The position numbers and the translations under genes are program-made. Below are positions 53,474 to 61,991 of a stretch of DNA of 64,000 nt, piece by piece. The notes under the pieces were generated by a model. It was not told where the DNA came from, ran no database searches, and saw nothing but the letters and a program-made list of their open reading frames with translations. This stretch comes from Myxococcales bacterium (GTDB lineage Bacteria; Myxococcota_A; Polyangia; Polyangiales; Polyangiaceae), in NCBI GenBank assembly GCA_016191785.1, contig JACPVJ010000111.1:1-64000 (forward strand). Direction: 5' to 3'. Numbering within the stretch: the stretch's first letter is position 1; the number at the start of each line of letters is the position of its first letter.

Positions 53474-54433
53474 ATGCTTCGAAACGTGCTTGCATTCACC
53501 GCGGTGGCCCTGGTCGCCGTAGCCTGCGGCTCGCGCCCCTCTCTGGGCAGCGGCGATGACGATCTGAACCAGGGCGGCAGCGCCGGGACCGGCGGGGGCA
53601 ACACCGGCGGAAGCGGCAACGTGGGCAACTGGGACCCGTGCTCGGGCCTCCCCTGCGGCGCGGCGTGCACGGCGTGCGATCCCACCGATCCCTCATGCGC
53701 CGAGACCGCGGTCTTGAAGTTCTGCGACGCGAAGGGCAGCTGCGGCCAGGCCTACCCCGAGTGCGGCCCGCCGCCCGTGTGCAAGGCCGACCAGGACTGC
53801 CCGAGCATCGGCGCGCCGTGCCAGCAGTGTCCCGGTGGCGGCTACGCCTGCCCGTGGACCAAGTGCGAGAACGGCCAGTGCGTCGGCGGGTTCGACAGCT
53901 GTCAGGGCGCAGAGTGCAAGGCCGACGCCGACTGTCCGGCGATCATGGCGCCCTGTCAGCAGTGCCCCAACGGCAGCGTGTCATGCCCCTGGACGAAGTG
54001 CGAAGGCGGCAAGTGCACCGGCGGGTTCGAGGGCTGCAAGGGCTACGACCCCTGCGCCGGCAAGGGCTGCGGCGCGAGCTGCACGGTGTGTCCGCCAAAC
54101 GACCCGACGTGCAGCGAGACCGCGGTGCTGAAGTTCTGCGACTCGGGTGGGAACTGCGCGCCGAGCTACCCGCAGTGTGATCCCACGAACCAGTGCAAGG
54201 CCGACGGCGACTGCATCATGCCGGCGATCTGCAAGATGTGCCCCGACGGCCAGTGCGCCAAGGGCGCGTGCTTGAACGGCAGCTGCGGCTGGCAGTGCCC
54301 GCCGGCACCCAAGCCCGAGTGCAAGGCCGACGGCGACTGCATCTTCCCTGCGATCTGCAAGCAGTGTCCCAACGGCCAGTGCGCCAAGGGCGCCTGCCTG
54401 AACGGCAGCTGCGAGCTGGTCTGCGGTAACTGA
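53474..54433 (+). CDS. Cys-rich repeat lipoprotein
   Basis: This 319-residue lipoprotein (lipobox AVAC, about residue 18) starts at ATG 53474 with ribosome site GAGGAGG. After a Gly/Asn/Ser-rich tether it consists of Cys-rich repeats: two copies of PCAGLPCGAACTACDPTDP type with CAETAVLKFCDAKG (positions near 55 and 195), and four copies of C-K-A-D-x-D-C-x(8)-C-x-x-C-P-x-G type. More than forty cysteines suggest many disulfides and an exposed, protease-resistant surface protein. Function is unknown. The last two repeats are nearly identical, so the array has duplicated recently. Confidence 0.82.
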   Translation: MLRNVLAFTAVALVAVACGSRPSLGSGDDDLNQGGSAGTGGGNTGGSGNVGNWDPCSGLPCGAACTACDPTDPSCAETAVLKFCDAKGSCGQAYPECGPPPVCKADQDCPSIGAPCQQCPGGGYACPWTKCENGQCVGGFDSCQGAECKADADCPAIMAPCQQCPNGSVSCPWTKCEGGKCTGGFEGCKGYDPCAGKGCGASCTVCPPNDPTCSETAVLKFCDSGGNCAPSYPQCDPTNQCKADGDCIMPAICKMCPDGQCAKGACLNGSCGWQCPPAPKPECKADGDCIFPAICKQCPNGQCAKGACLNGSCELVCGN

Positions 54434-54491
54434 GCAGTCGACGAGCCCCCGCGCGGCAGCCGGTGACTCCGAGCCGCCGCGCGGCCGTGGC

Positions 54492-54797
54492 TCAACCCCC
54501 GGCCGGGCGAAGGCGAACCAGCCCGTGCCCGGCTCGGACCTTCGCCTGACAGGCCAGACGGACGTTGTCCGGATGGCCCAGCACCTCGAGCAACTCGCGC
54601 TCGACCTCGCTCGGGGCCTCGAGCAACTCGGCGCCTTGGACGACCTCGACCTGACACGTCCCGCAGCTGGCCGACCGGCAAGAAAACGCGATCGGTGCCA
54701 AGGTCTCGTCGCACAGGTCGACCAACTCGGCCCCCGCGGGGGCCTCGATGCGCTTCTCTCGCCCCAGCGCGTTGCCTTCGAACACCACGGTCGGCAC
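54492..54797 (-). CDS. 2Fe-2S plant-type ferredoxin
   Basis: This 101-residue protein carries the plant-type 2Fe-2S ligand pattern: Cys in CRSASCGTC (C-x4-C-x2-C) and a distal Cys in VRLACQAKV. The fold is typical of short ferredoxin domains used as electron carriers for oxygenases or other enzymes. The start is GTG 54797. No partner enzyme is adjacent, so its redox partner is unknown. It stands between the Cys-rich lipoprotein and the ArfB gene. Confidence 0.92.
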   Translation of the reverse strand: MPTVVFEGNALGREKRIEAPAGAELVDLCDETLAPIAFSCRSASCGTCQVEVVQGAELLEAPSEVERELLEVLGHPDNVRLACQAKVRAGHGLVRLRPAGG

Positions 54798-54847
54798 CTG
54801 CGCATTGTTGGGCGCGGATCGCGAAACCGCAATGCTAGGCTCGGCCC

Positions 54848-54949
54848 GTGCTCGCCCTGCTCAGCGCCGATCCGCCGCGGTTGGTCCGCGACTACCTCTG
54901 CTACCGCAGGGTGCGCGTGCTCGAGGTCCTGGTCGAGGGGGCGACATGA
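54848..54949 (+). CDS. possible short upstream ORF coupled to arfB
   Basis: GTG 54848 opens a 33-codon frame whose TGA overlaps the ATG of the next gene (ATGA at 54946-54949). The peptide would read MLALLSADPPRLVRDYL... with a basic, hydrophobic end. No family is recognised and no strong ribosome site precedes it. It may be a true small protein, a leader that controls arfB translation, or chance. Confidence 0.3.
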   Translation: MLALLSADPPRLVRDYLCYRRVRVLEVLVEGAT

Positions 54950-55377
54950 CTGGCAGCGCCGGCCTGCTGATCCGCAGCGATCTGATCATCCCCGAACGCG
55001 AGCTCAGCGTGCGCGCCTCGCGCGCCAGCGGTCCGGGCGGACAGAACGTGAATCGTGTCTCGACCAAGATCGAGCTGCGCTTCGACTTGCCGGGGACCAG
55101 CGCCCTCGACGCGGGCTGCAAGGCTCGGCTTCGGCGCCTGGCGGAAGGTCGCCTCGACGCCGACGGCTTCGTGGTGATCGTGAGCCAGGTGACGCGATCG
55201 CAGAGCCAGAACCTGGAAGACGCCAAGGCTCGGCTCGCCGAGCTGATCCGGGCGGCGCTGGTGGTGCCCAAGCGACGGAAGAAGACCCGGCCCACCCGAG
55301 CCAGCAAAGAGCGTCGCCTCGATCAGAAGCGGCGGCAGTCGCAGAAGAAGCAGGGTCGCGGCCAGGGCGACGACTGA
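54946..55377 (+). CDS. arfB: alternative ribosome-rescue factor, peptidyl-tRNA hydrolase ArfB/YaeJ type
   Basis: This 143-residue protein has the release-factor class I core with the GGQ motif (SGPGGQNVNRVSTKIELRF) that hydrolyses peptidyl-tRNA, and no stop-codon-recognition domain. The C-terminus is strongly basic (RRKKTRPTRASKERRLDQKRRQSQKKQGRGQ), which in ArfB enters the empty mRNA channel. It would free ribosomes stalled on broken mRNA. The start is ATG 54946. The length is as usual for the family. Confidence 0.93.
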   Translation: MTGSAGLLIRSDLIIPERELSVRASRASGPGGQNVNRVSTKIELRFDLPGTSALDAGCKARLRRLAEGRLDADGFVVIVSQVTRSQSQNLEDAKARLAELIRAALVVPKRRKKTRPTRASKERRLDQKRRQSQKKQGRGQGDD

Positions 55378-55933
55378 AGCGGGCTCGGAGGCTGTCAAAC
55401 AATCGCCTGCGGGCGGCGGTCGAGCGGGGTGCAGCTCACGGGGCTTTTCGGGGGCGTCGACGAGGAACGGCGTTGAAGGAGCCCCTGGCCCTAGGTTACC
55501 GCGCTCGGCGCGGCCATCACGCCCAGCGCGCTGTCGGCACGCCCGCCGCAGGGCTCTGCTCTCGCTCGGACGCGTGAGCTCGAGCGCAAAACGGCGCGGC
55601 CAAGAATCAGAGCTCGAGGCGCAGTTGCCTACCCACGGCGCTGCCGCTGACAAAGACCACAGACGGCATCCCGTGCACGCCCCTTTGTGATTGGGGCGTG
55701 CAGGCACCGTCCTGGCGCTCGGCGACAAGGAAGAAAGAGCACCGTCACGTCGATTTGTGTTGACGCACTTACAAGCGACACGCTCTCGCATTTCGTCAGG
55801 TACGTCGCTGACTGCGTCGCTTTCGCACGACGATGCTCGCTGATCGTGTTTCGCGCGCGCGACGTTTCGCGAAGCATCCGGACGCTCGAAGCGCGCTCAG
55901 CGTGTCAGCAGCGAGGCTGAAAATCCGCGTGAT
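55378..55933. other. gene-poor gap with a strong inverted repeat
   Basis: This 556-base gap after arfB has no supported gene on either strand. Its base composition drifts toward lower GC than the window average in the second half. It contains a perfect 10-bp-arm inverted repeat (55674-55702). The next gene is an HNH protein of a type often present in many copies, and an IS remnant follows it, so this gap may be part of old mobile DNA; I see no transposase fragment in it. Confidence 0.5.
55674..55702. repeat. perfect hairpin, 10-bp arms and 9-base loop
   Basis: TGCACGCCCC (55674-55683) pairs perfectly with GGGGCGTGCA (55693-55702) around the loop TTTGTGATT. There is no U-tract on either side, so it is not a typical terminator; it may still stop transcription, be a binding site for a regulator or a relic of a mobile element. 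Confidence 0.6.
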
Positions 55934-57172
55934 ATGCCAGAAAGCATGAACGCTCTCTCTTCGATCTCCGATCGCGAGCTTCGCGAGCGCCTCACGGCCG
56001 CTGTCAGCGCCGAGCGCATGGCCGCCGCCGACGTCATCTATCACCTGCTGGAGCTGGACCGCCGTCAGCTCTACCTCCAGGACGCTTGCTCCTCGCTCTT
56101 CGCGTACTGCGTGGAGCGGCTCGGCTACTCCGAAGACGGCGCGACCAAGCGAATGCGGGTTGCCCGCATCTCGCAGCGGTTCCCACAGATCCTCGACGAG
56201 CTCGCAAGCGGCGCCATCCACCTGACTGGCCTGTTCCTGCTTTCCGGGCATCTAACAGAAGAGAACGTCGACCGGCTGCTCGCCGAGGCCCGCGGCAAGT
56301 CCAAGCGGCAGCTCGAGGAGCTCTTGGCTCGCTGGTATCCCAAACCCGACGTGGCGGCGACCATCACCCCGAGCGTGCCGGAGCCGGCCCAGGCGGAGTT
56401 ATCAACAATGTCCGGGGCAGGTAACTCAGGCCTGCCGCCAGCGCCGCCGGTGCCCGCGGCCCGAGCTCGAGTCGAGCCGCTCTCCGCCACGAGCTTCCGC
56501 GTGGAGTTCACCGCCAGCGCCGCGCTGCGCGACAAGCTAGAGCACGCCCGGAACCTGCTCAGCCACGCCGTTCCGAGCGGGGATCTCGCGGCGCTCATCG
56601 AGAGGGCCATCGACGAGCTCATCGCCGTCGAGACGAAGCGGCGGTCGGGCGCGGGCAAGCCGCGCAAGCACCGCGAGACTCGGGCTGGATCGCGACATGT
56701 GCCAGTGGAAGTCCAGCGCGCGGTGCGGGAGCGGGATGAAGATCAGTGCACCTTCGTCGACGCCGAGGGACGCCGGTGTTCCGAGAAGCGTTTCCTGACC
56801 ATCGAGCACATCGATCCCTACGCATTGGGCGGGCCGACAACGGTTGAGAACTGCTGCTTGCTTTGCTCGGCTCACAACGCCTACCAAGCACGCCAGGTCT
56901 TCGGCGGAGAGCACGTTGCTCGGAAGGTCGAAGAGGCCCGAGCGAGTCGGGAACAGAGCGGCGTACTCGCGGAGCATGCTGCACATGCTGAGTCTGCGGA
57001 GCCCGCGGCCCCTCCCGAGTGCGACGCATTCCAGAAGGTGTGCTACGCCTTGGTGCACATGGGCTTCAAGGCGACGCAGGCAAAGCGCGCCCTCGATGAG
57101 CTGCGCCGGCGCGGGGTCGAGCCTCGGCCCGAGCCGCTGCTCCGCGCGGCGATCACCGTGCTCACGCCTTGA
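55934..57172 (+). CDS. HNH endonuclease-domain protein with RuvA-C-like tail
   Basis: This 412-residue protein has a helical N-terminal domain (RELRERLTAAVSAERMAAADVIYHLLELDRRQLYLQDACSSLFAYCVERLGYSEDGATKRM to LTEENVDRLLAEA) common to a family often repeated in myxobacterial and other soil genomes. The HNH nuclease motif lies near 285-330 (RDEDQCTFVDAEGRRCSEKRFLTIEHIDPYALGGPTTVENCCLLCSAHNAYQARQ). The end, YALVHMGFKATQAKRALDELRRRG, resembles the small helical C-terminal domain of RuvA that binds AAA+ partners. Starts at 55934 and 55946 are both possible. The target is unknown; some members may be phage- or transposon-related. Confidence 0.85.
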   Translation: MPESMNALSSISDRELRERLTAAVSAERMAAADVIYHLLELDRRQLYLQDACSSLFAYCVERLGYSEDGATKRMRVARISQRFPQILDELASGAIHLTGLFLLSGHLTEENVDRLLAEARGKSKRQLEELLARWYPKPDVAATITPSVPEPAQAELSTMSGAGNSGLPPAPPVPAARARVEPLSATSFRVEFTASAALRDKLEHARNLLSHAVPSGDLAALIERAIDELIAVETKRRSGAGKPRKHRETRAGSRHVPVEVQRAVRERDEDQCTFVDAEGRRCSEKRFLTIEHIDPYALGGPTTVENCCLLCSAHNAYQARQVFGGEHVARKVEEARASREQSGVLAEHAAHAESAEPAAPPECDAFQKVCYALVHMGFKATQAKRALDELRRRGVEPRPEPLLRAAITVLTP

Positions 57173-57283
57173 GACGTTCAGGCACACCCCCACAAAGGAC
57201 GCGCCTCGCGACACCCGGCGGCGTGGTGTGCCCGAGTACCCTCGGTGAGCTTGGCAGCGGCACCGGCCGTGGGCACGAATGCT

Positions 57284-57936
57284 GACGGGCACCTCTACGC
57301 ACGCATCGCCGCCCGCGACTCGAACCCCGGCGCGCCGGCCATCGATCCCAAGCTCTTGCTCGGGCTGTGAGTGGACGGGACCAACTACGGGGAGAACAGC
57401 GCTCGGGAGATCCAGCGCGTGACCGAGCTCTACGCCGCCTACCGGTGGCGCTGCGGCGGGGTGTCGCTCAGCCATCACACGCTCAGCGACTTCCGCAGCT
57501 GCAGGCCAGTGCGGGAGCGAGCTGACATGGGCGAGTCGACGCCGATGCTCGAACAAGTCGAGAGGCGGACCGGCGTCCGACCACGAGAGCGCCTCGTCGA
57601 TGGGGGATACGCCAAGCACGACGCCATCGACGACGCGGCCCCTGCGCGACGTCACCGTCTACGTCCCTCTGCCCAAGCCCCGCGACGCTGCGATCCCCAC
57701 CAGCCGAGAGAGGGTGACAGCAAGGCTGTGGCCGCATGCAGAGCGCGCATGGCCACCGACGAGGCCAAGCAGACTACCGGCAGCGGGCCGCGACCGCCGA
57801 GACCGTCAACGCGGACGCGAAAACGCACCGCGGGCTCGACTCGCTGACGCTACGTGGCGTCGACAAGGCCCCCGCCAGCGTCACGTTCTTCGCACTCACC
57901 TGCGACATTCTGCGCGCCATCACCCTCGGCGTCTAA
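57284..57936 (+). pseudogene. broken IS1182-type transposase
   Basis: Pieces of one transposase lie in different frames: GAPAIDPKLLLGL then a stop at 57368-57370, then DGTNYGENSAREIQRVTELYAAYRWRCGGVSLSHHTLSDFR in the same frame, then MLEQVERRTGVRPRERLVDGGYAKHDAIDDAA, a frameshift into DVTVYVPLPKPRDAAIP, another into ACRARMATDEAK, and finally YRQRAATAETVNADAKTHRGLDSLTLRGVDK. These blocks match the order of IS1182-family DDE transposases; the segment with the first catalytic Asp appears deleted. It cannot make an active enzyme. I do not see terminal inverted repeats. Confidence 0.8.
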
Positions 57937-58101
57937 CGCCGCCGCTGCTCCGGCACCGCACCGCCGGTCACCGAACGGTGCGCTTGCGCTGCCTGTACGG
58001 ACTCTCTCCGGTCGAGCTGGGCGCGCTGCCCTCGCGCTTCGCGCACGCCGAATCAGCCGACGCAGGATCGAAGCACGACCATGCGAAACTTCCTTGGCCT
58101 C

Positions 58102-58842
58102 TCACTTCGACTCTTCGCGGCAGATCTCGGCTTGGTCCTTGGGACAAGAGACGCGGACGTGAAAATGGTCGTCGTGGGGGCTCGCGTCCTCGGGCTGCTT
58201 GAGCAAAGCGGCGACCTCGGTCACGTACTTCTGAAACGCGGGCTGCTTCGCCGCGTAACCCAAGAGGCGCTGGCGCAGCCCGCGCGAGACGAAGATGTGC
58301 GAGAGGCCGGCTCGGCGGTCGCGCACCCACGACTGCACCACGAGCCAGTTTCGACGATCGTCGAAGGTCAGGCCGCTTCCGTCCGTCGCCTTGCCGTCGG
58401 TGGTGAACGCCACGAACTTCTCCGGCAGCACTGGTTTGCCGTTGGCGTCGAGGGCATAGAAACCGATGTCCGCGTCTCGACCGCTCTGGTGTGACCGGTG
58501 ACCGCTCAGCGCGCCGCCGTGCTTGCTCGAGAGATCGCCGACCAGCATGACGGACCCCGGAGCGGCTCGGGCAAGCTCTTTGGCGCTCCGGCCCAGCATC
58601 AGCACCAGCGCCGGATGGCCGTAGGCGTGGTCCTCGCTTCCGGTCTTGATCGCCAGGTGCTTGCTCTTCTTCAGGCGCTTGGCGCGCACCTGCCAGCCCG
58701 CGTTCGGGTGGCCGACGGTGAGCGACATGAGCGAGAAGGGGGCCTTGGTGAATCGCTTGGGCAGCGCGCGATCGGGCAGGCCCCCGGCGAGCGCGGGCAA
58801 GAGCGCCGCGACCAGGAACGAGCACGAGACCAGGGGGCGCAC
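58102..58842 (-). CDS. MepA-like penicillin-insensitive murein endopeptidase
   Basis: This 246-residue secreted peptidase of family M74 cleaves the D-alanyl-meso-diaminopimelyl cross-link in peptidoglycan. The zinc-site motifs are visible: SGHRSHQSGRDADIGFYALD and the late DDHFHVRVSCP. A signal peptide (MRPLVSCSFLVAALLPALAGG) sends it to the periplasm. The start is GTG 58842. It is divergent from the gene at 58961 and follows an IS remnant, but its own sequence looks intact. Confidence 0.9.
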   Translation of the reverse strand: MRPLVSCSFLVAALLPALAGGLPDRALPKRFTKAPFSLMSLTVGHPNAGWQVRAKRLKKSKHLAIKTGSEDHAYGHPALVLMLGRSAKELARAAPGSVMLVGDLSSKHGGALSGHRSHQSGRDADIGFYALDANGKPVLPEKFVAFTTDGKATDGSGLTFDDRRNWLVVQSWVRDRRAGLSHIFVSRGLRQRLLGYAAKQPAFQKYVTEVAALLKQPEDASPHDDHFHVRVSCPKDQAEICREESK

Positions 58843-58960
58843 GGCGAGAAGCTAGCCAAGATCAGCGCCGCCTGCGAGCAGGTTCGCGAAGCGGCGGGCG
58901 GCTCGGGCCCGGGTCCGGTGAGCTTTACGCCGGTCGCCCGATCTGTTTGAACGTGCCGAC

Positions 58961-60055
58961 ATGAAGACGGTCGTCGTGTTCGGCGCCACGGGGTTCACCG
59001 GCCGACTGGTGGTCGAGGCCCTGCGGGCCGAACGCGTGGGCGAGATCGTGCTCGGGGGCCGGAACGAAGCCCGCCTGCGCGAGCTGTCGCAGGCGCACGG
59101 GGGCCTGCCCTTCCGAGTGGCGGACGCGCTCGAGCCCTCGACCTTGGGCCCGCTGGTCGCCGGGGCCCACGTGGTGGTCAGCACCGCCGGCCCGTTCACG
59201 ACCTACGGCGAGCCGCTCGTCCGCGCCGCGCTTGCCACGGGCGCGCACTTCTTGGACACCACCGGCGAGCAGACCTACATGGCGCGAATCCTCGAGCGGT
59301 ATCACGGCGCCGCGACGGAGAAGCGCGTCGCCGTGGTCAACGCGCAGGCCTTCGAGTTCGCGCTGGGCTACTGCGCGGCAGCGCTGCTCTGCGAGTGGGA
59401 TCCGGCGATCCACACCGTCGACGTGTTCAACCGCGTCTACGGCTTCGGCGCCTCGCGCGGCACTCGAGAGTCCGCCCTGCGCCAGGCGGTGGAAGTGGCG
59501 CTGATCCGCAGGGGCGGTCGGCTCACGCCGCGCGGGCTCTCCCCCCTTCCCGAGTGGGTCACCTGGCCCGACACCGGCAAGCGCGAGCCGGCGGCGCCGT
59601 TCCCGGGCGGCGAAGCGCTGCACCTGGTCCGCACCCACCCGGAGGTGCTGAACGTGACCACGAACCTGGCGATGCCCGCCCGGGTCGCCTTGCCGCTCAT
59701 GGTGGGGTGGAGCGCGCGTCCGCTCTTGGCCGCGGCGTCGAAGGCAGGCCTGCTCGAGCCGCTCCGGCGCAGGATCCGATCGGGGGACGAGGGCCCGACC
59801 GAGCACCAGCGCGAGGCGAGCGGGTTCAGGGTGCTGGCCCGGGGCCAGAGCGACGTCGCCACCCGGGGCGTCCTCGTGACCGGGCGGGACGCGTACGGCA
59901 CCACGGGGTGGATCTGCGCGCTCGGAGCGAAGCGCTTGTGCGACGGTCCGCCGAACGCCGTCGGGGTGATCTCCACGGATCAGGCCTTCGGAGCCGAGGC
60001 CTTCCTGAAGGCGCTCGAGCCCCACGGCGTGCGCGTCAGCCGCCACGAGATGTGA
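58961..60055 (+). CDS. trans-acting enoyl-reductase / saccharopine-dehydrogenase-like protein
   Basis: This 364-residue protein has an N-terminal NAD(P)-binding loop (VVVFGATGFTGRLVVEALRAE) and the block VVSTAGPFTTYGEPLVRAALATGAHFLDTTGEQTYM, as in the saccharopine-dehydrogenase-like group that includes the mycobacterial trans-acting enoyl reductase of polyketide lipid synthesis. It would reduce or modify a lipid or polyketide intermediate in the cytoplasm; the true substrate is unknown. ATG 58961 starts it. It is not next to a polyketide synthase gene here. It converges on the TonB receptor gene at 60057. Confidence 0.87.
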   Translation: MKTVVVFGATGFTGRLVVEALRAERVGEIVLGGRNEARLRELSQAHGGLPFRVADALEPSTLGPLVAGAHVVVSTAGPFTTYGEPLVRAALATGAHFLDTTGEQTYMARILERYHGAATEKRVAVVNAQAFEFALGYCAAALLCEWDPAIHTVDVFNRVYGFGASRGTRESALRQAVEVALIRRGGRLTPRGLSPLPEWVTWPDTGKREPAAPFPGGEALHLVRTHPEVLNVTTNLAMPARVALPLMVGWSARPLLAAASKAGLLEPLRRRIRSGDEGPTEHQREASGFRVLARGQSDVATRGVLVTGRDAYGTTGWICALGAKRLCDGPPNAVGVISTDQAFGAEAFLKALEPHGVRVSRHEM

Positions 60056-60056
60056 G

Positions 60057-61991
60057 TCACCACCAGAGCTCGGCGCTCGCGTGCACGCTCCGCCCAGGCA
60101 GCGGCATGCCGACGGTGTCGACCTGTCGCGCGTCGAGCGCATTCTCGACCGCGCCGCGCAGCGCCAGCCGCCGCTCGAGCACGAACACCGCCAGATCGGC
60201 TCCGAGCGTCCACTGCGCGTCGATCACCACGAGGCCCGCGGGGTCGGCGACGCGCGAGCCGCGATGGAGCACGGTCGTGGCGAGCGCGACGCGATCCACC
60301 CCGGCCAAGCGGTCGGCGTAGAGCTCGAGGCGGGCGCTGCCCACCAGGCGCGACTGAAACGGGAGCAGGTCGCTCTCGAGCTGGCGATCGTCGCTGACGT
60401 CCCGCGGGTCGAGCAGGGTCAGCGCGAGATCGAGGCGCGCGTGGTCGAAGGCCTGCGCCGCCGTGGCCAGCTCGAGCCCGAGAAACCGCGCGCGGCCGAC
60501 GTTGTACGGCCGCACGGTGCCGAAGGTGGCCCGGCGAAACGCCACCAGATCGTCCGCGACGCGCGCGAACGCGAAGGCATCGGCCCAGAGCGAGACGTCT
60601 CGGCCCGGCATCGTGGCTCGCGCTCCGACGTCGAGCGACGACCCGGTCTCTTCCGCGAGGTCCGGATTGCCGCGCACCACCGCGCTCATCCCGTAGAGCT
60701 CACCCAGGGTCGGCACCCGGGTGTACCGTCCGGCGTTGGCCAAGAGCGACACCTGCTCGCCCAGCCGCAGCTCGGCGCCGACCCGCGCCGCGGGCGCCCA
60801 GAGGTCGCGCTCGCGTCCGCCGCCGCTCGTCGCGTGGCGTTCGGCAGCCCCCACCATCGCCAGCGAGAGCTGCGGTCCGAGCTCGATCCGAGCGCTGCCG
60901 TCGACGCGCGACGTCTCTCGCCGCGCGCGTTGCCCGGGGTCGGCCCGGAGCACCTCGAGGTCTTCGCCGCCACCCAGGCGAAGGCGCAGGGCGTCGCTCG
61001 CGTCCCAGGTGACGTGCGCGCCCTGGCCGCCACGGGCTCCGCGGCTCACCAGCAGCGGGGTGCCGGTGCCGAGCTCACCCTTCGGATCGCTGAGCTGGTG
61101 CGAGCCGACCAGCGCGTGGGTCACGAGGTCCAGCCGACACTGCCGGGCGCACGGCACCGTCGAGCGCACCCCGGCGAGCGTGCGCTCGACCCGGGCCCGG
61201 GCGCTTCGGGCCGGGATCACCCCCAGGCCCGTGGCCCCCTGCTCCCGGCGGAAGCCGCTCAGCACGGTGATCACGCTGGCATCCCGCCCGAGGCGGGTCC
61301 GCCCCACGGCCCAGACGTCCCACCCGCTGGCGTCGGCGTTCGGCCGTCGCACCACGCGATCATCTGCGCTGTTCGCCGTGGTCCCCGCGTCGTCCACGTA
61401 TTCGTAGTCGTTGTCCGCGCGCTCGTGGCGCAGGCCGACCAAGGCGCCCGAGCCCGATCCGACGGCCGCGCCACCGACGAACAGCGATCGCGCACCGAAG
61501 CTGCCGACGCCGACGCCGGCGCCCAGCGTCGAGCGCCGCGGGAACCGCGGCTCGAGCAGCACCGCGCCGCCGATGCCCATGCGATCGACGCCCTCCGGCG
61601 CGGTGCCGCGGAACACCTCGACGCGGTCGAGCATCCACAGCGGGACCTGTGAGAGATCGGCGGCACCGATCAGGTCGTCGTTCAGCCGGATCCCCGCGAG
61701 GTAGACCGGCGTCTGCGCGCTGGTCGCGCCGCGCAGCGACGCCGTCGAAAAGTCCGAGCTCGCGCCGGTGCGCTGGATCTGGGTCCCCGGGACGCGGGTC
61801 AGCACGTCGGGCAGCTCGGCACCGGGGACCTCGAGCTCGGCCCGCGCGATCTGGGTCGAGGCGGCGGTCGGCTCGCGTTTCGAGGTCCGGCTCAGCCGGT
61901 CGCCCTGCACCACGACCTCGGTGGGCGGCTCTTCCGCCCGCGCCGCGCCGGCGATCAGCGCGAGCGCGATCACGACCCGCGCGCGAGTCAC
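60057..61991 (-). CDS. btuB: TonB-dependent receptor, BtuB-like (vitamin B12)
   Basis: This 644-residue outer-membrane receptor has a signal peptide (RVVIALALIAGAARAEE), a TonB-box-like stretch (TEVVVQG), a plug domain (VLTRVPGTQIQRTGASSDFSTASLRGATSAQTPVYLAGIRLNDDL, then LDRVEVFRGTAPEGVDRMGIGGAVLLEPRF) and a beta-barrel ending in SAELWW. The length fits BtuB. It is the second gene after a cobalamin riboswitch, which makes vitamin B12 or a cobinamide the likely cargo. The start GTG 61991 overlaps the lipoprotein's stop (GTGA at 61991-61988); another GTG lies at 61997. Substrate identity is inferred from the riboswitch. Confidence 0.88.
   Translation of the reverse strand: MTRARVVIALALIAGAARAEEPPTEVVVQGDRLSRTSKREPTAASTQIARAELEVPGAELPDVLTRVPGTQIQRTGASSDFSTASLRGATSAQTPVYLAGIRLNDDLIGAADLSQVPLWMLDRVEVFRGTAPEGVDRMGIGGAVLLEPRFPRRSTLGAGVGVGSFGARSLFVGGAAVGSGSGALVGLRHERADNDYEYVDDAGTTANSADDRVVRRPNADASGWDVWAVGRTRLGRDASVITVLSGFRREQGATGLGVIPARSARARVERTLAGVRSTVPCARQCRLDLVTHALVGSHQLSDPKGELGTGTPLLVSRGARGGQGAHVTWDASDALRLRLGGGEDLEVLRADPGQRARRETSRVDGSARIELGPQLSLAMVGAAERHATSGGGRERDLWAPAARVGAELRLGEQVSLLANAGRYTRVPTLGELYGMSAVVRGNPDLAEETGSSLDVGARATMPGRDVSLWADAFAFARVADDLVAFRRATFGTVRPYNVGRARFLGLELATAAQAFDHARLDLALTLLDPRDVSDDRQLESDLLPFQSRLVGSARLELYADRLAGVDRVALATTVLHRGSRVADPAGLVVIDAQWTLGADLAVFVLERRLALRGAVENALDARQVDTVGMPLPGRSVHASAELWW

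Noticed and set aside
55901-55933. A tRNA or attachment site next to the HNH gene
   Set aside because: No cloverleaf or direct repeat flanking the accessory region could be found by eye.
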